Notes under the pieces: model-generated
Told to the model about the DNA's origin: nothing
Seen by the model: the letters and a program-made list of their open reading frames with translations, nothing else
Databases searched by the model: none
Assembly (NCBI GenBank): GCA_963930775.1
Contig: OZ005698.1
Location: forward strand, 7,570,501 to 7,634,500
Direction of reading: 5' to 3'
Length of the DNA: 64,000 nucleotides
Origin: Cliona cf. orientalis
Lineage: Eukaryota; Porifera; Demospongiae; Clionaida; Clionaidae
Position numbers and translations under genes: made by a program
Part shown: positions 33,996 to 45,632 of the stretch, one piece after another
Layout: every line of letters begins with the position of its first letter
Position numbering within the stretch: position 1 is the stretch's first letter

Positions 33996-35681
33996 ATGCT
34001 ACCTGCAGTCATTACTGTGATTCTTGTGCTAGCAGTATCAGATTCAATCTTCAGATCAGGTGAAAAATTTTATCTGTACTAACATAATAATATGCATCAT
34101 TCTGTATAGGTGAGGCACATGGAAATGATATCAGAGATGTCAGCTCATGTGTGTGCCCTGGATGTGAGCTGGTAGTGGAGTGTACTGTCACTGGTGGAGC
34201 TGCAACAGTCTGGCAAGGAACGGTCTTTGATAGCTGTCAGAATGGTGAAATTACACTACGTCATAGCCAGTTTAATACAGGGACAGTGCTCAATCGATCA
34301 TGTAGGACAATGCCACCAATAGTTGGTCGCAGTGTTTCAGTTGCAGATGGATCCTATACTTCACAGCTCCTTGTCAACATTAGTGAGGACTTGTTTGGTA
34401 GGACTATCGAATGTGCTAATAGCAGTGGATATATTGTTGGCAGAAAGCAAATTGGCACACCATATGCATCAGGTAAAATTAATATGCGTGCATAAAATTT
34501 CTTTATGATGTAATTGCACATCTTTTGTAGATTTTTTACTGTCACCAAATATCACTCTTTCTGAGATCAACACAGACCAACTGACTTTCACATGGAACTC
34601 CATTTCTGCAAACATATTCAGTGTGGAGTATTTTGTTAATGCTTCAAACTGTGGTGTGTGCCCTAACACTACATATTCTAATTCTGTGAGGTGTAACTTC
34701 ATCAGCATTACTTCAAATCTACACGTTTGCTCTCTAACAATTCTAACTGTCGCGTGTGGAATAATTGGGTCAGGTAGTGATCCGTTCATTGTTACAATAA
34801 AAGGTCAGTTGACATAAGCTGATACTCATATACACAATACGCATTCTCGTGATTTTATCACCTTATCATCATATCAAAATTATACTAATAGTTCCACACC
34901 CACCAAGAGTTCAGATAATGCAAGTTACTGAAAGTTTGACTCTGATTATAACTGCTTTCAATAAAACCGTAAGATTGTTTTGATTATTATTTTATACCAC
35001 TAATTAATTAGAATCTTCATCAATTTTACAAAAGGAAGTTGTCTCACTTGCTAATGGAATGACTGTATTAGCTACCTCGTATACTATAAGCTACTCTGAT
35101 TCGAGCACTGGTGAAACATGTGGTTTGTCTACTATACCAGCTTCCTCGTGTGGGGAGAAAATTTGTAGCAATGTATTTGAAGTATCATCAACTTCGTGTT
35201 TTAACTTTACAAATATTGCTGTGAGTTTCTTTGCTAGCAGTAGCCTGGGAAATGGACCTGCTTCTGAACAAACCTTAATCTCACTTCAGCAGTACAATAA
35301 CAGTGAGTCACGGTATCTAAATTTGAATTTTTTATAATTGATTTGCTCCTGACAGGTGTCAAAAGGCAAGATGAGTCAGATGACCCTATATGCATGGACT
35401 TTGGAGATATTACAAATACACTGATCACTAGTGGAGTAGTGGCTTTGTTAATACTGATTCTATTTACCACTGTGTTTGTTTCTGTGACAGTTTTACTTAT
35501 TCGAAGTAAACAATTGATGCAAAGGGAACTGAAAGATATCAAAGAGAGTCAGGATAACAGAAAGAAAGGTGATACTGTGTATGAAGAAATAAAACCACTG
35601 CCAGCATCACCTGTCATTGCAACAACTGAGAATACTGCATACACGTGCATTTCAAGAGTGTGTGCTAATGCAAGCCTCTAA
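33996..35681 (+). CDS. R10: Ig/FN3 receptor with YEEI tail
   Basis: Six exons (33996-34059, 34110-34472, 34531-34803, 34892-34968, 35035-35302, 35356-35681) give 456 residues. Same plan as R6: signal peptide, Ig-like (CVCPGCELVVEC to IECANSSG), two FN3-like domains, membrane helix (VVALLILILFTTVFVSVTV), and a tail with DTVYEEIKPLP and NTAYTCI. In the Ig domain the segment NTGTVLNRSCRTMPPIVGRS matches its divergent partner R9 (NTGTVFNQSCGTMPPIVGRS) better than the Ig domains of R6 or R16. Apparently intact. Confidence 0.9.
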
Positions 35682-36599
35682 CAGCCAATAACAATAACTG
35701 TAACAGTGTTAATATTAACGCTTATACAAAAAACATAACTTAATGCTGAAGCAGTTTTAGTTTATATAAAGGAGTAATAATTATTATGATTACACAAACT
35801 ATGATGACAGTTAGATCGACTAACTATAGTATGTGAATATTACAGTGTTGCCTATTTTGTATTAAATAATGATCTTGCAGGTGGAAAGTAATGCAATGAT
35901 GTTTTTCTCCAGATAGAATTGAAATTTTGATGATAATCATGAAAGCTAGGCAAACATCACTCAGCACAATAACAAAACAAGTATTCCCATAACTTTTGTG
36001 ACAGCTTATGGCATAGATCATATAGGCTAATATGTAGTCTATATGATCTATGCTTATGGTCAACTGACCCCATGCCCAGTGTACACGTTTGTATACTAGT
36101 ATTTCATTCAATGCTGACAAACACCTTAATTTGGGCCTGCATATGGAGATATGGCTAGGAGAAACCTTGGGAGAGACTAGTCTTGATTGGGATTCATGCA
36201 TGTGTGTATAAATGATGGATAGCTTTTGACCTTGTTAATCGTTGGACGTAAACTAGCTGATGCAGATATACATATAATGCTATGGAAATCTGGTTCACGA
36301 ATGTTAGTCTATAGCTATGTAGCTTGACTCTTTCTGTTGGGTACGAGATGAGGGTCTATAGTTCAATGGGAGTGCATAAATGACATTGTGTGTGCATGTG
36401 CTGTGTGTATGTACTATGACTTGTATGTACAACTAATTAACTGGCCACAGCCGATAGCGTTACTAAGCAGCAAAGTGGATACACGTGTCAATTATGATTA
36501 ATCGATATCATAAGTAACTGCAAATTGCTTGACGACCTTTTACCGTTATCGTTAATAAGGTCAGGGTTTCAAACGGCTATGGTGGATATGGATGTCAGG
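35682..36599. other. Duplicated spacer downstream of R10
   Basis: Homologue of 27486-28739 without the MITE, giving the unoccupied site near 35850. It includes an imperfect inverted repeat GCATAGATCATATAG/CTATATGATCTATGC at about 36010-36052. No gene is seen. Confidence 0.6.
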
Positions 36600-36845
36600 G
36601 TAGATGATCTAGTAATTATCATTTCTCCTGGTAGGGGGTAGAACACTTATATTTATTGCTGTAGGAAGAGCTGTACATTATTTTTACCAATAATAAGATA
36701 ATGAAATCTATACCTCACATACCTGGTATTGATGATGTTTCAATTTTATGGCTGCTAACAATAATATATCCACTTTGGTTAGCACATTCAATAACCGTAC
36801 CATTAATTATTGTGTTGTCTCAAACAGGTACAAGGAGCTGTGTAC
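36600..36845 (-). pseudogene. Ig/FN3 receptor fragment (second copy)
   Basis: Same truncated piece as 28740-28993: FN3 5' edge, intron, Ig 3' end, stopping at CAAGGAGCTGTG then TACATGTGC. Not translatable as a receptor. Confidence 0.72.
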
Positions 36846-37249
36846 ATGTGCTTGTATACTACATCCTGTCCGTGCCTATGGCCTAACTAATAATTTATTG
36901 ACAAGCAAAGACAACTCGTTAGTTATATATCATAGCTCGCCATCCCCTGAAAGAGTTGTGAAATCTGTAATATTGAAAAGTTGGGAGCCTAGCTGATAAG
37001 GCTATCCCATGCTTGTTTTCAATTACACACGTGCGTACATTACATGTAATTTTTGGTTCTATTCTTATTATAACAATAATAATAATATTTTGCCTTTTCA
37101 GTTATTGTTAAAAACAGGAAAGGACATAGGTAAGCTGTGGCTTAGTTCCAGTGCACACACAAAAAAAAATTTACTGTCAGGAACTAAAATTAATTATATA
37201 GCATTTTGAGAGCTTATGTACGCTGGGCATCCTGTTAGCTCTAAATCAT
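36846..37249. other. Spacer before R11 tail exon
   Basis: Homologue of 47031-47386. AT-rich with ATAATAATAATA runs. No coding sequence is seen. Confidence 0.5.
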
Positions 37250-38129
37250 CTACACAACAGATACAGCCACATAAGAAAGGTTTCCCATCATTTGAATGTG
37301 AGCTCTAGCTTCAGGATCTGGCATTTTATTGACTTCCAATTCTCGGTGGGAGGAATTTGGTAATGAGGGCTCATCATAGATGTTCTCTAATGTGAATCAA
37401 ATTATGGATATTACAAATCGAGACACAAGCTAAAGATTGAATTACCTTCTTTTCTATTTAATGAGCAACATAACTCTGATTTATGCTTTCTGTGGCACCA
37501 CAATATAGTATTTAAAGCATCTTTAGATACAGTTAACACGTACTGGAAGGGCACCATAACTGCCTCGTGCTACTACTGAGCGAGTTACTGTGCAGTGAGT
37601 GAATTTTTGAGTCTTCTTCTACGCTTCCTACCTGCTCATCAGCTTGTAAACATGCCCAAACCCGAGTCTACGCGTCGCTCAACCACCACTGCACGGTGAG
37701 CGGCGGGGCCTTCCACAGCAACTGTTCGGCGATCGGCCTGATCTTCCACGGCCGCGAGTACCGCTGCTGCTGGCTCCACTTCTTCCCAGCAGCTACCTTC
37801 TTCGTCCTCTACCCCTGCCGACCCTCAGCTATCATCTGCCGGGGAGTCCTTATCGGAACTCCTGGAGCTTATCCGAACCCGAGCTGCAGGCACAGCATTT
37901 AGCCGGCCAATCCACCAACGCCACAACCGCTGACGCCACTGTGGCGCCCAACACCGCCCCTGGAAGTACGCCACTGTAATCCGGAGCCAGGCCAACAGCA
38001 AGTTGTATGCTGTATTTGTTTCTGTACATACTTATTATGTGGGTAGAGCTGGCAAGCATGCACGGCCCCGCCCTGTAACGGCCCCCCTTTTGCGCACCTC
38101 AACCCCCTCATGCACATACACATACACAC

Positions 38130-40520
38130 ACCCTATCATGCAATTTCATTGCTGCATAAATTTGTATTGGTTGTATCATTGCTGCGTGCATTTACTCCCC
38201 ATTTTGCTTTTGCTGTGTGTGTGGCTGTTCGCATTTTACCTGGCTCGGCTGATTATGACCCCAGGCAATTTCATTGCTGCATAAATGGTTGTATCATTGC
38301 TGCTTGCATTTACTCTCCATTTCGCTTTTTCTGTGTGTGTGGCTGTTCGCATTTTACCTTGCTGCATAAATTTGTATTGGTTGTATCATTGCTGCTTGCA
38401 TTTACTCCCCATTTTGCTTTTGCTGTGTGTGTGGCTGTTCGCATTTTACCTGGCTCGGCTGATTATGGCCCCAGGCAATTTCATTGCTGCATAAATGGTT
38501 GTATCATTGCTGCTTGCATTTACTCCCCATTTCGCTTTTTTTGTGTGTGTGGCTGTTCGCATTTTACCTTGCTGCATAAATTTGTATTGGTTGTATCATT
38601 GCTGCTCGCATTTACTCCCCATTTTGCTTTTGCTGTGTGTGTGGCTGTTCGCATTTTACCTGGCTTGGTTGATTACGACCCCATGCAACTTCATTGCTGC
38701 ATAGATTTGTATTGGTTGTATCATTGCTGTGTGCATTTACTCCCATCAAGTTTGCTTTTGCTGTGTGAGTGGCTGTTCACATTTTACCTGGCTTGGTTGA
38801 TTATGACCCCATGCAACTTCATTGCTGCATAGATTTGTATTGGTTGTATCATTGCTGCGTGCGTTTACTCCCCATCAAGTTTGCTTTTGCTGTGTGTGTG
38901 GCAGTTCGCATTTTACCTGGCTTGGTTGATTATGACCCCATGCAACTTCATTCCTGCATAGATTTGTATTGGTTGTATCATTGCTGCGTGCGTTTACTCC
39001 CCATCAAGTTTGCTTTTGCTGTGTGTGTGGCTGTTCGCATTTTACCTGGCTTGGTTGATTATGACCCCATGCAACTTCATTGCTACATAGATTTGTATTG
39101 GTTGTATCATTGCTGCGTGCATTTACTCCCATCAAGTTTGCTTTAAATTTGCTGTGTGTGTGGCTGTTCGCATTTTACCTGGCTTGGTTGATTATGACCC
39201 CATGCAACTTCATTGCTACATAGATTTGTATTGGTTGTATCATTGCTGCGTGCATTTACTCCCATCAAGTTTGCTTTAAATTTGCTGTGTGTGTGGCTGT
39301 TCGCATTTTACCTGGCTTGGTTGATTATGACCCCATGCAACTTCATTGCTACATAGATTTGTATTGGTTGTATCATTGCTGCGTGCATTTACTCCCATCA
39401 AGTTTGCTTTAAATTTGCTGTGTGTGTGGCTGTTCGCATTTTACCTGGCTTTGTTGATTATGACCCCATGCAATTTCATTGCTGCATAAATTTGTATTGG
39501 TTGTACCATTGCTGCGTGCGTTTACTCCCCATCAAATTTGCTTTTGCTGTGTGTGTGGCTGTTCGCATTTTACCTGGCTTGGTTGATTATGACCCCATGC
39601 AACTTCATTCCTGCATAGATTTGTATTGGTTGTATCATTGCTGCGTGCATTTACTCCCATCAAGTTTGCTTTAATTTTGCTGTGCGAGTGGCTGTTCGCA
39701 TTTTACCTGGCTTGGTTGATTATGACCCCATGCAATTGACTTCATTGCTGCATAGATTATTATTGGTTGTATCATTGCTGCGTCCATTTACTCCCATCAA
39801 GTTTGCTTTTGCTGCGTGAGTGGCTGTTCGCATTTTACCTGGCTTGGTTGATTATGACCCCATGCAACTTCATTGCTGCATAAATGGTTGTATCATTGCT
39901 GCTTGCATTTATTCCCCATTTTGCTTTTGCTGTGTGTGTGGCTGTTCGCATTTTACCTGGCTTGGTTGATTATGACCCCATTCAATTTCATTGCTGCATA
40001 AATTTGTATTGGTTGTATCATTGCTGCGTGCGTTTACTCCCCATCAAGTTTGCTTTTGCTGTGTGTGTGGCTGTTCGTATTTCACCTGGCTTGGTTGATT
40101 ATGACCCCATGCAATTTCATTGCTGCATAGATTTGTATTGGTTGTATCATTGCTGCGTGCATTTACTCCCATCAAGTTTGCTTTTGCTGTGTGAGTGGCT
40201 GTTCACATTTTACCTGGCTTGGTTGATTATGACCCCACGCAATTTCTTTGCTACATGAATTTGTATTGGTTGTATCATTGCTGCTCGCATTTACTCCCCA
40301 TTTTGCTTTTGCTGTGTGTGTGGCTGTTCGTATTTTACCTGGCTTGGTTGATTATGACCCCATACAATTTCATTGCTGCATAAATCTGTGTTGGTTGTAT
40401 GTTTGCGGCGTGCATTTACTCCCCATTTTGCTTTTTTTTTTTTTTTGTGTGTGGCTGTTCGCATTTTACGTGGCTTCATTGATTACCCCATGCAATTTCA
40501 TTGCTGCATAAACTGTATAC
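38130..40520 (+). repeat. Tandem array, about 19 units of 93-134 bp
   Basis: Repeated unit with GTGTGTGGCTGTTCGCATTT, TACCTGGCTTGGTTGATTAT, GACCCCATGCAA, TTCATTGCTGCATA and TTGTATTGGTTGTATCATTG. About 19 copies of GGCTGTTCGC-type cores are spaced mostly at about 130 bp, with shorter units at the left end. It is open over long stretches in more than one frame only because the unit lacks stops. Located inside the Ngaro-type element. I treat it as a minisatellite, not a protein gene. Confidence 0.9.
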
Positions 40521-40784
40521 ATCCGCACTTAGCATCTTCTTTCTACGCTGCATATCTACTCATATACAATTAATTTGTTGGCACTATCCCTCCCGTCCGC
40601 CAGCATATACCACACCACACCTGCTAGAGAGGATTCATGCCCTGTGGTTCAGAAGAGCACTTGTCCTTCGACAAAAGCGTGCTTTGAGCAGCATTTTGCT
40701 TGGGAGTTTTCGGGTTCATGCGATCAGGGGAGTTCACTTGCTCCCCCTCGGGCAACCCTAGCGACGGCACATTGACAGTATCTG

Positions 40785-41123
40785 ATGTGCAGGACTAACC
40801 ATCAAATGCTAAGCATCCTTCTCAGGAAAAGTAAAACGGATCCATTTGGCACTGGTACTTATCTGTACATTGGACGGACTGGCACTGTAATATGCCCTGT
40901 GTCAGCACTGTTGGCTTACCTGGCGATCCGTGCTCCGAGCCCAGGCCCACTCCTCATATTCCAGGATGGTACTCCACTTAGCAGGCAGCAACTGGTGGCT
41001 CACCTACATAGCGCATTAGCGGGAATAGGTGTTGATGTTGCTAACTACTCGGGCCACAGCTTTAGGATTGGCGCAGCTTCTATATACTGCAGCAAGCGCT
41101 GGTTTCATTTTGTTCTATTATGA
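40785..41123 (+). pseudogene. Tyrosine-recombinase domain of the element
   Basis: Fossil part of the element at 37503-42361. The C-terminal catalytic region of a Ngaro/DIRS-like tyrosine recombinase is recognised from the domain opening, the PVSALLAYLAIR helix and the box GHSFRIGAAS with the H-x-x-R arrangement. It shows the family assignment only and looks incomplete. Confidence 0.75.
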
Positions 41124-43581
41124 TACTATGTTAATACTTGATTCATATTGAGGTACTCAGTAAGTCATATTTTATTGGTTAGTACTCTTATGTCATCTGG
41201 GAGTGTAGTGTATACTACACTTTGGGGATGTCGCTGACATACACTCCCAGTTCTATGCAAGCATAGCTGTATCTATATTATTGCCTTCAGGAATGCTCAT
41301 GCAAACAGGTTCCTGTAAGCAGTACAATGTTATGTTGCTGGCTGGCAATGTGCTGAATATCAATAATATTGTGTATTGGCTGTATTGGCTGTATTAGCTG
41401 CATTGGCTGTATTGTGGCTGCATTATTATTTGCTGGGGCCGTGCGGCCCCATGGCTGTTTGGCACTAATGGGGGAGTGGCTCCTGCAGTACTACCAACCA
41501 CTCATTCCCCCTTATGGGGAAGCATTAGAGTAATACATAAGACTTAGTGCATGGGGTGGCAGCTGCTATTGTTCAACCCTGTAATGAGTGTTAAATAGTA
41601 TTTAAAGCATCTTTAGATACAGTTAACACGTACTGGAAGGGGCCACTCCCCGTGGTAGGCGGTAACAAGGTGGAGTCAGTCAAGGACTGCTGCGCATGCG
41701 TGGCACCATAACTGCCTCGTGCTACTACTGAGCGAGTTACTGTGCAGTGAGTGAATTTTTGAGTCTTCTTCCCCAGCCCACCCACCCATAATCTCATGAT
41801 TACTAGGACCTGGACGCAGGTGAGTTGACAAGAAGTATACACTAGTATTTTATTTGTTTATCTCTTCTCTGATTTATGTTTCTTATTCTCCGCCTTCGGG
41901 CGTGACAACTGCAGGGGCATTGCACTCACTCCCCCATTCCTTTTATTTATTAATTTTATTTATTTATTTATTTTTTTTCTCTTGGCCGCTCTGGGGATGT
42001 CGCTGACATACACTCCCAGTTCTATGCAAGCATAGCTGTATCTATATTATTGCCTTCAGGAATGCTCATGCAAACAGGTTCCTGTAAGCAGTACAATGTT
42101 ATGTTGCTGGCTGGCAATGTGCTGAATATCAATAATATTGTGTATTGGCTGTATTGGCTGTATTAGCTGCATTGGCTGTATTGTGGCTGCATTATTATTT
42201 GCTGGGGCCGTGCGGCCCCATGGCTGTTTGGCACTAATGGGGGAGTGGCTCCTGCAGTACTACCAACCACTCATTCCCCCTTATGGGGAAGCATTAGAGT
42301 AATACATAAGACTTAGTGCATGGGGTGGCAGCTGCTATTGTTCAACCCTGTAATGAGTGTTAATACTATAATAATTATGGTGAATGATGGGGCTATGAAA
42401 CTTACATTTGTTTTTTGTGCTGTGATTTATATTTCACAATAGCTACCACAAAAATGATAGCTAACACAAGTAGCATTAACAGTAATCCAATGGATGCCAA
42501 AGGAAGAGCTACTAGAAAGACCTTCTGAGGCTCGTTGTATAAAAGAGGTGTACCTGTACTCCAGTTTCTCGTAGCTGTCCATTCAGCTTTAAAGAGGAAA
42601 TAATTATTAATTATACAACATTAATTTATTTAATATTACTATATTATACTAACTTAAATCAGCTGTTACAGTAGTCGTCATATCATTACATGTGGCATAA
42701 ACCAGATCTGTAATTTAAGTGCATAGATGATCATGATACATTAGCTCATGATAATATTATAGATCTCACCATTGAGTATTGTTCAGTTATTACTCTATTA
42801 CACTCTATGATTTCAATCATCACTGTTACATTACATACTGGTGTATCAACTTGCAGATTACTTTCTGTTAAATTACATGTTGCAAAGTTGGATGAAGCCA
42901 TCGTTGTACACGTACCACAATTTGAGGTATTATAGACTTGAGTCACATTCTGATTCAGTGTGTCGTTCTCATACACTAAGTCCCAAGCAATTATCACTTC
43001 TCCTGGGATAGACTTAGGGGGTAGAACACTTATATTTATTGCTGCAGGAATAGATGTATATTTTTAGCAATCACAAAGTAGGTATATAGATCTCACACAC
43101 CTGGTATTGATGATGTATCAATTTTATGGCTGCCAATAATATTATATCCACTTTGGTTAGCACATTCAATAATCGTACCATTAATTGTATTGTTACAAAG
43201 AGTTACAATGAGCTGTGAAGTAAAGGATCCATCTGCAGCTGAAATACTACGACCAACTATTAGCAGCATTGTCCCACATGATCGATTGAGCGATGTCCCT
43301 GTAGTAAATTGGCTATGACGTAGTGTAATTTTACCATTCGGACAGCTATCAAAGATCGTTCCTTGCCAGACTGTTGCAACTCCACCAGTGATAGTACACT
43401 CCACTACCAACTCACACCCACATGAGCTGACAACTCCAAACTCATTTTCTTGTGCTACCTCATTAGAGATATTGGTAATAATAATTATAATAATATTAAC
43501 ACCAACATAATACAACTTGCCTGATTTTATACCAGAAACCATGAGGACTAACAATAGTATTATAGTGCCTAAAGTATCCAT

Positions 43582-43920
43582 GAAGTCTCATATGTAGAAG
43601 TTGATTGACAGTTGACAATTGAAGTTGTGCAGATGATAAGTGGTTACCAATTATAATTCTGTCATGAGGAAGTTGGAAATCAATTTAAACTTTGGGAATG
43701 GAATTATGCACGATCACTTATAGCTTAAATCATATATCAGAACTACTGCTACTTTCAATTCCCAGGTATTACATAACCCATTCTCTTGCAGATTGGAGTA
43801 TGAATCAATATAGAGGCAGAATTCCCAAAATATTATCATTGCTCATAGCAAAATTATGTGAATACGCAAAGCACACATGCAGTGAGAGAATCAGATTGGC
43901 TTTAAATTTTACAAGATATA
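43582..43920. promoter_or_regulatory. Shared promoter of pair R11/R12
   Basis: A 339-bp divergent spacer nearly colinear with 33655-33995, including AATTTAAACTTTGGGAATGG at 43682-43701. Confidence 0.55.
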
Positions 43921-45632
43921 ATGCTACCTGCAGTCATTACTGTGATTCTTGCGCTAGCAGTATCAGGTTCAATCTTCAAATCAGGTACCAAAAATTTTAT
44001 CTATAATAACATAATAATATGCATCATTCTGTATAGGTGAGGCACGTGGAAATGATTTCAGAGATATCAGCTCATGTGTGTGCCCTGGATGTGAGCTGGT
44101 AGTGGAGTGTACTATCACTGGTGGAGTTGCAACAGTCTGGCAAGGAACGGTCTTTGATAGCTGTCAGAATGATAAAATTACACTACGTCATAGCCAGTTT
44201 AGTACAGGAACAGTGCTCAATACATCATGTGGGACAATGCCACCAATAGTTGGTCGTAGTATTTCAGCTGCAGATAGATCCTTTACTTCACAGCTCCTTG
44301 TCAACATTAGTGAGTACTTGTTTGGTAGGACTATCGAATGTGCTAATAACAGTGGGCAGATTGTTGGCAGCAAACAAATTGGCACACCATCAGGTATAAA
44401 TATGTGTGCATAAAATTTCTTTATGATGTAATTGCACATCTTTTGTAGATTTTTTACTGTCACCAAATTTGAGATTAACACCGACCAACTGACTTTCACA
44501 TGGGACTCCATGTCAGAGTCTACAAACATATCTGGTGTGGAGTATTCTATTAATACTTCAAACTGTGGTGTGTGCTCTAACACTACATATTCTAATTCTG
44601 TGAGGTGCAACTTCATCAGCATTACTTCAAATCTACACGTTTGCTCTCTAACAATTCTAACTGTTGCGTGTGGAATAATTGGGTCAGGTAGTGCTCCGTT
44701 CATTGTTAAAATAAAAGGTCAGTTGACATAAGAAAGACTTCTTATAATTAGGTATCGATCGTATACATTCTCATGATTGTACTACCTTATCATCATAATA
44801 ATATAATTATTAATTATTATTATCAAAATTATACTAATAGCTCCACACCCACCGAGAGTTCAGATAGTACAAGTTACTGAGAGTTTGACTCTGATTATAA
44901 CTGCTTTCAATAAAACCGTAAGATTGTTTTGATTATTATTAAAATTTTATACCACTAATTAAATCCTCATTAATTTTACAAAAGAAACTTGTCTCACTTG
45001 CTGATGAAACTTCTGTGCCAGCTACCTCATATACAATAAGCTACTCTGATTCAAGCACTGGTGAAACATGTGGTTTATCTACAATACCAGCTTCCTCGTG
45101 CGGGGAGAGAATTTGTAGTAACGTGTTTGAAGTATCATCCATTTCATGTTTTAACTTCACAAACATTGCTGTGAGTTTCTTTGCTAGCAGTAGCCTGGGA
45201 AATGGGCCTGTTTCTGGACGAACCTTAATCTCACTTCAGCAACACAATGACAGTGAGTGGCAATGCTTACTTTGAAATTCATTACTAGTTTATTGATTTG
45301 CTACAGGTATCAGAAGCCAGGACTATCCTATGTGTGCATGCATGGATTTTAGAGATATTACATATTATTCATTTGTCACCAGTGGAGGAGTAGCTTTTGT
45401 GATACTGATTGTAATTACAGCTGTGTTTGTTTCCGTGACAATTTTACTTATTCGAAGTAAACGGTTGATGCAAAGAGAACTGAAAGATATCAAAGAGAGT
45501 CAGGATAACAGAAGGAAAGGTGACACTGTGTATGAAGAAATAAAACCACTACCAGCATCAACTGTCATTGCAACAACTGAGAATACTGCCTACACGTGCA
45601 TTTCAAGAGTGTGTGTTAATGCAAGCCTCTAA
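43921..45632 (+). pseudogene. R12: YEEI-tail receptor with frame-shift in FN3 exon
   Basis: Same six-exon plan as R10: signal peptide 43921-43984, Ig-like 44037-44393, FN3-like 44449-44717, linker, second FN3-like about 44990-45250 (GETCGLSTIPASSCGERIC), membrane helix plus tail 45307-45632 with DTVYEEIKPLP and NTAYTCI. The first FN3 exon is 269 bp against 273 in R10: it lacks 10 bp after CACCAAAT and has 6 extra bp near AGAGTC, leaving the frame broken. All other exons read well, so it is a very recent pseudogene, an allele-specific null, or a gene with a different acceptor. Its Ig domain matches partner R11 in the first half (TITGGVATVWQGT). Confidence 0.75.

Larger units (their letters stand above)
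37503..42361 (+). mobile_element. Ngaro/DIRS-type tyrosine-recombinase element
   Basis: Virus-like retroelement kin treated as a fossil. Ends form split direct repeats in the order A1 (about 37503-37622), internal region, B1 (41223-41592), A2 (41593-41772), B2 (41992-42361), the layout typical of Ngaro/DIRS-group elements. B1 and B2 look identical over about 370 bp, so the insertion is young. The internal part has a GC-rich leader (37630-38100), a long tandem array, and a tyrosine-recombinase domain at 40785-41123. No reverse transcriptase was recognised, so the copy looks incomplete or non-autonomous. It lies in the intron between the membrane and tail exons of R11. R13 has the empty site near 47697, with no obvious target duplication, as expected for recombinase-mediated integration. 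Confidence 0.8.
37250..43581 (-). pseudogene. R11: Ig/FN3 receptor with ITIM-like tail, interrupted
   Basis: Exons recognised: signal peptide 43521-43581 (GC donor), Ig-like about 43104-43446, FN3-like about 42770-43049, stalk about 42657-42712, membrane helix about 42402-42583 (LPLASIGLLLMLLVLAIIFV), then, across a 4.9-kb inserted element, tail exons 37446-37489 and 37250-37386. The tail has no death domain. It reads HKSELCCSLNRKE, NIYDEPSLP and LSYVAVSVV; LSYVAV fits the ITIM consensus. A 10-bp loss at the end of the FN3 exon relative to R9 shifts the frame, so membrane and tail would be read only with altered splicing. It could still give a secreted Ig-FN3 protein. Divergent partner of R12. 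Confidence 0.75.

Noticed and set aside
35824-36201. Minus-strand open frame downstream of R10
   Set aside because: The same spacer in the other three copies is broken in this frame; no start, splice or domain support.
38110-38832. 240-codon open frame rich in Leu, Trp, Tyr and Cys in the tandem array
   Set aside because: It follows the repeat unit exactly, other frames are open as well, and it has no start context or domain. Explained as a stop-poor minisatellite.
38130-40520. CRISPR-like repeat array
   Set aside because: Units are about 130 bp without spacer/repeat alternation, no cas genes, and the context is an animal genome.
37503-42361. Crypton or plain DNA transposon as identity of the element
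   Set aside because: The split direct repeat order A1...B1-A2-B2 fits the Ngaro/DIRS group better; Cryptons do not show this layout.
43093-43581. R11 signal and Ig as a single exon
   Set aside because: The frame is open across the putative intron, but R9 and R18 have stops there, and the CAG|GCAAGT donor and CACAAG acceptor are conserved. Retention remains possible.
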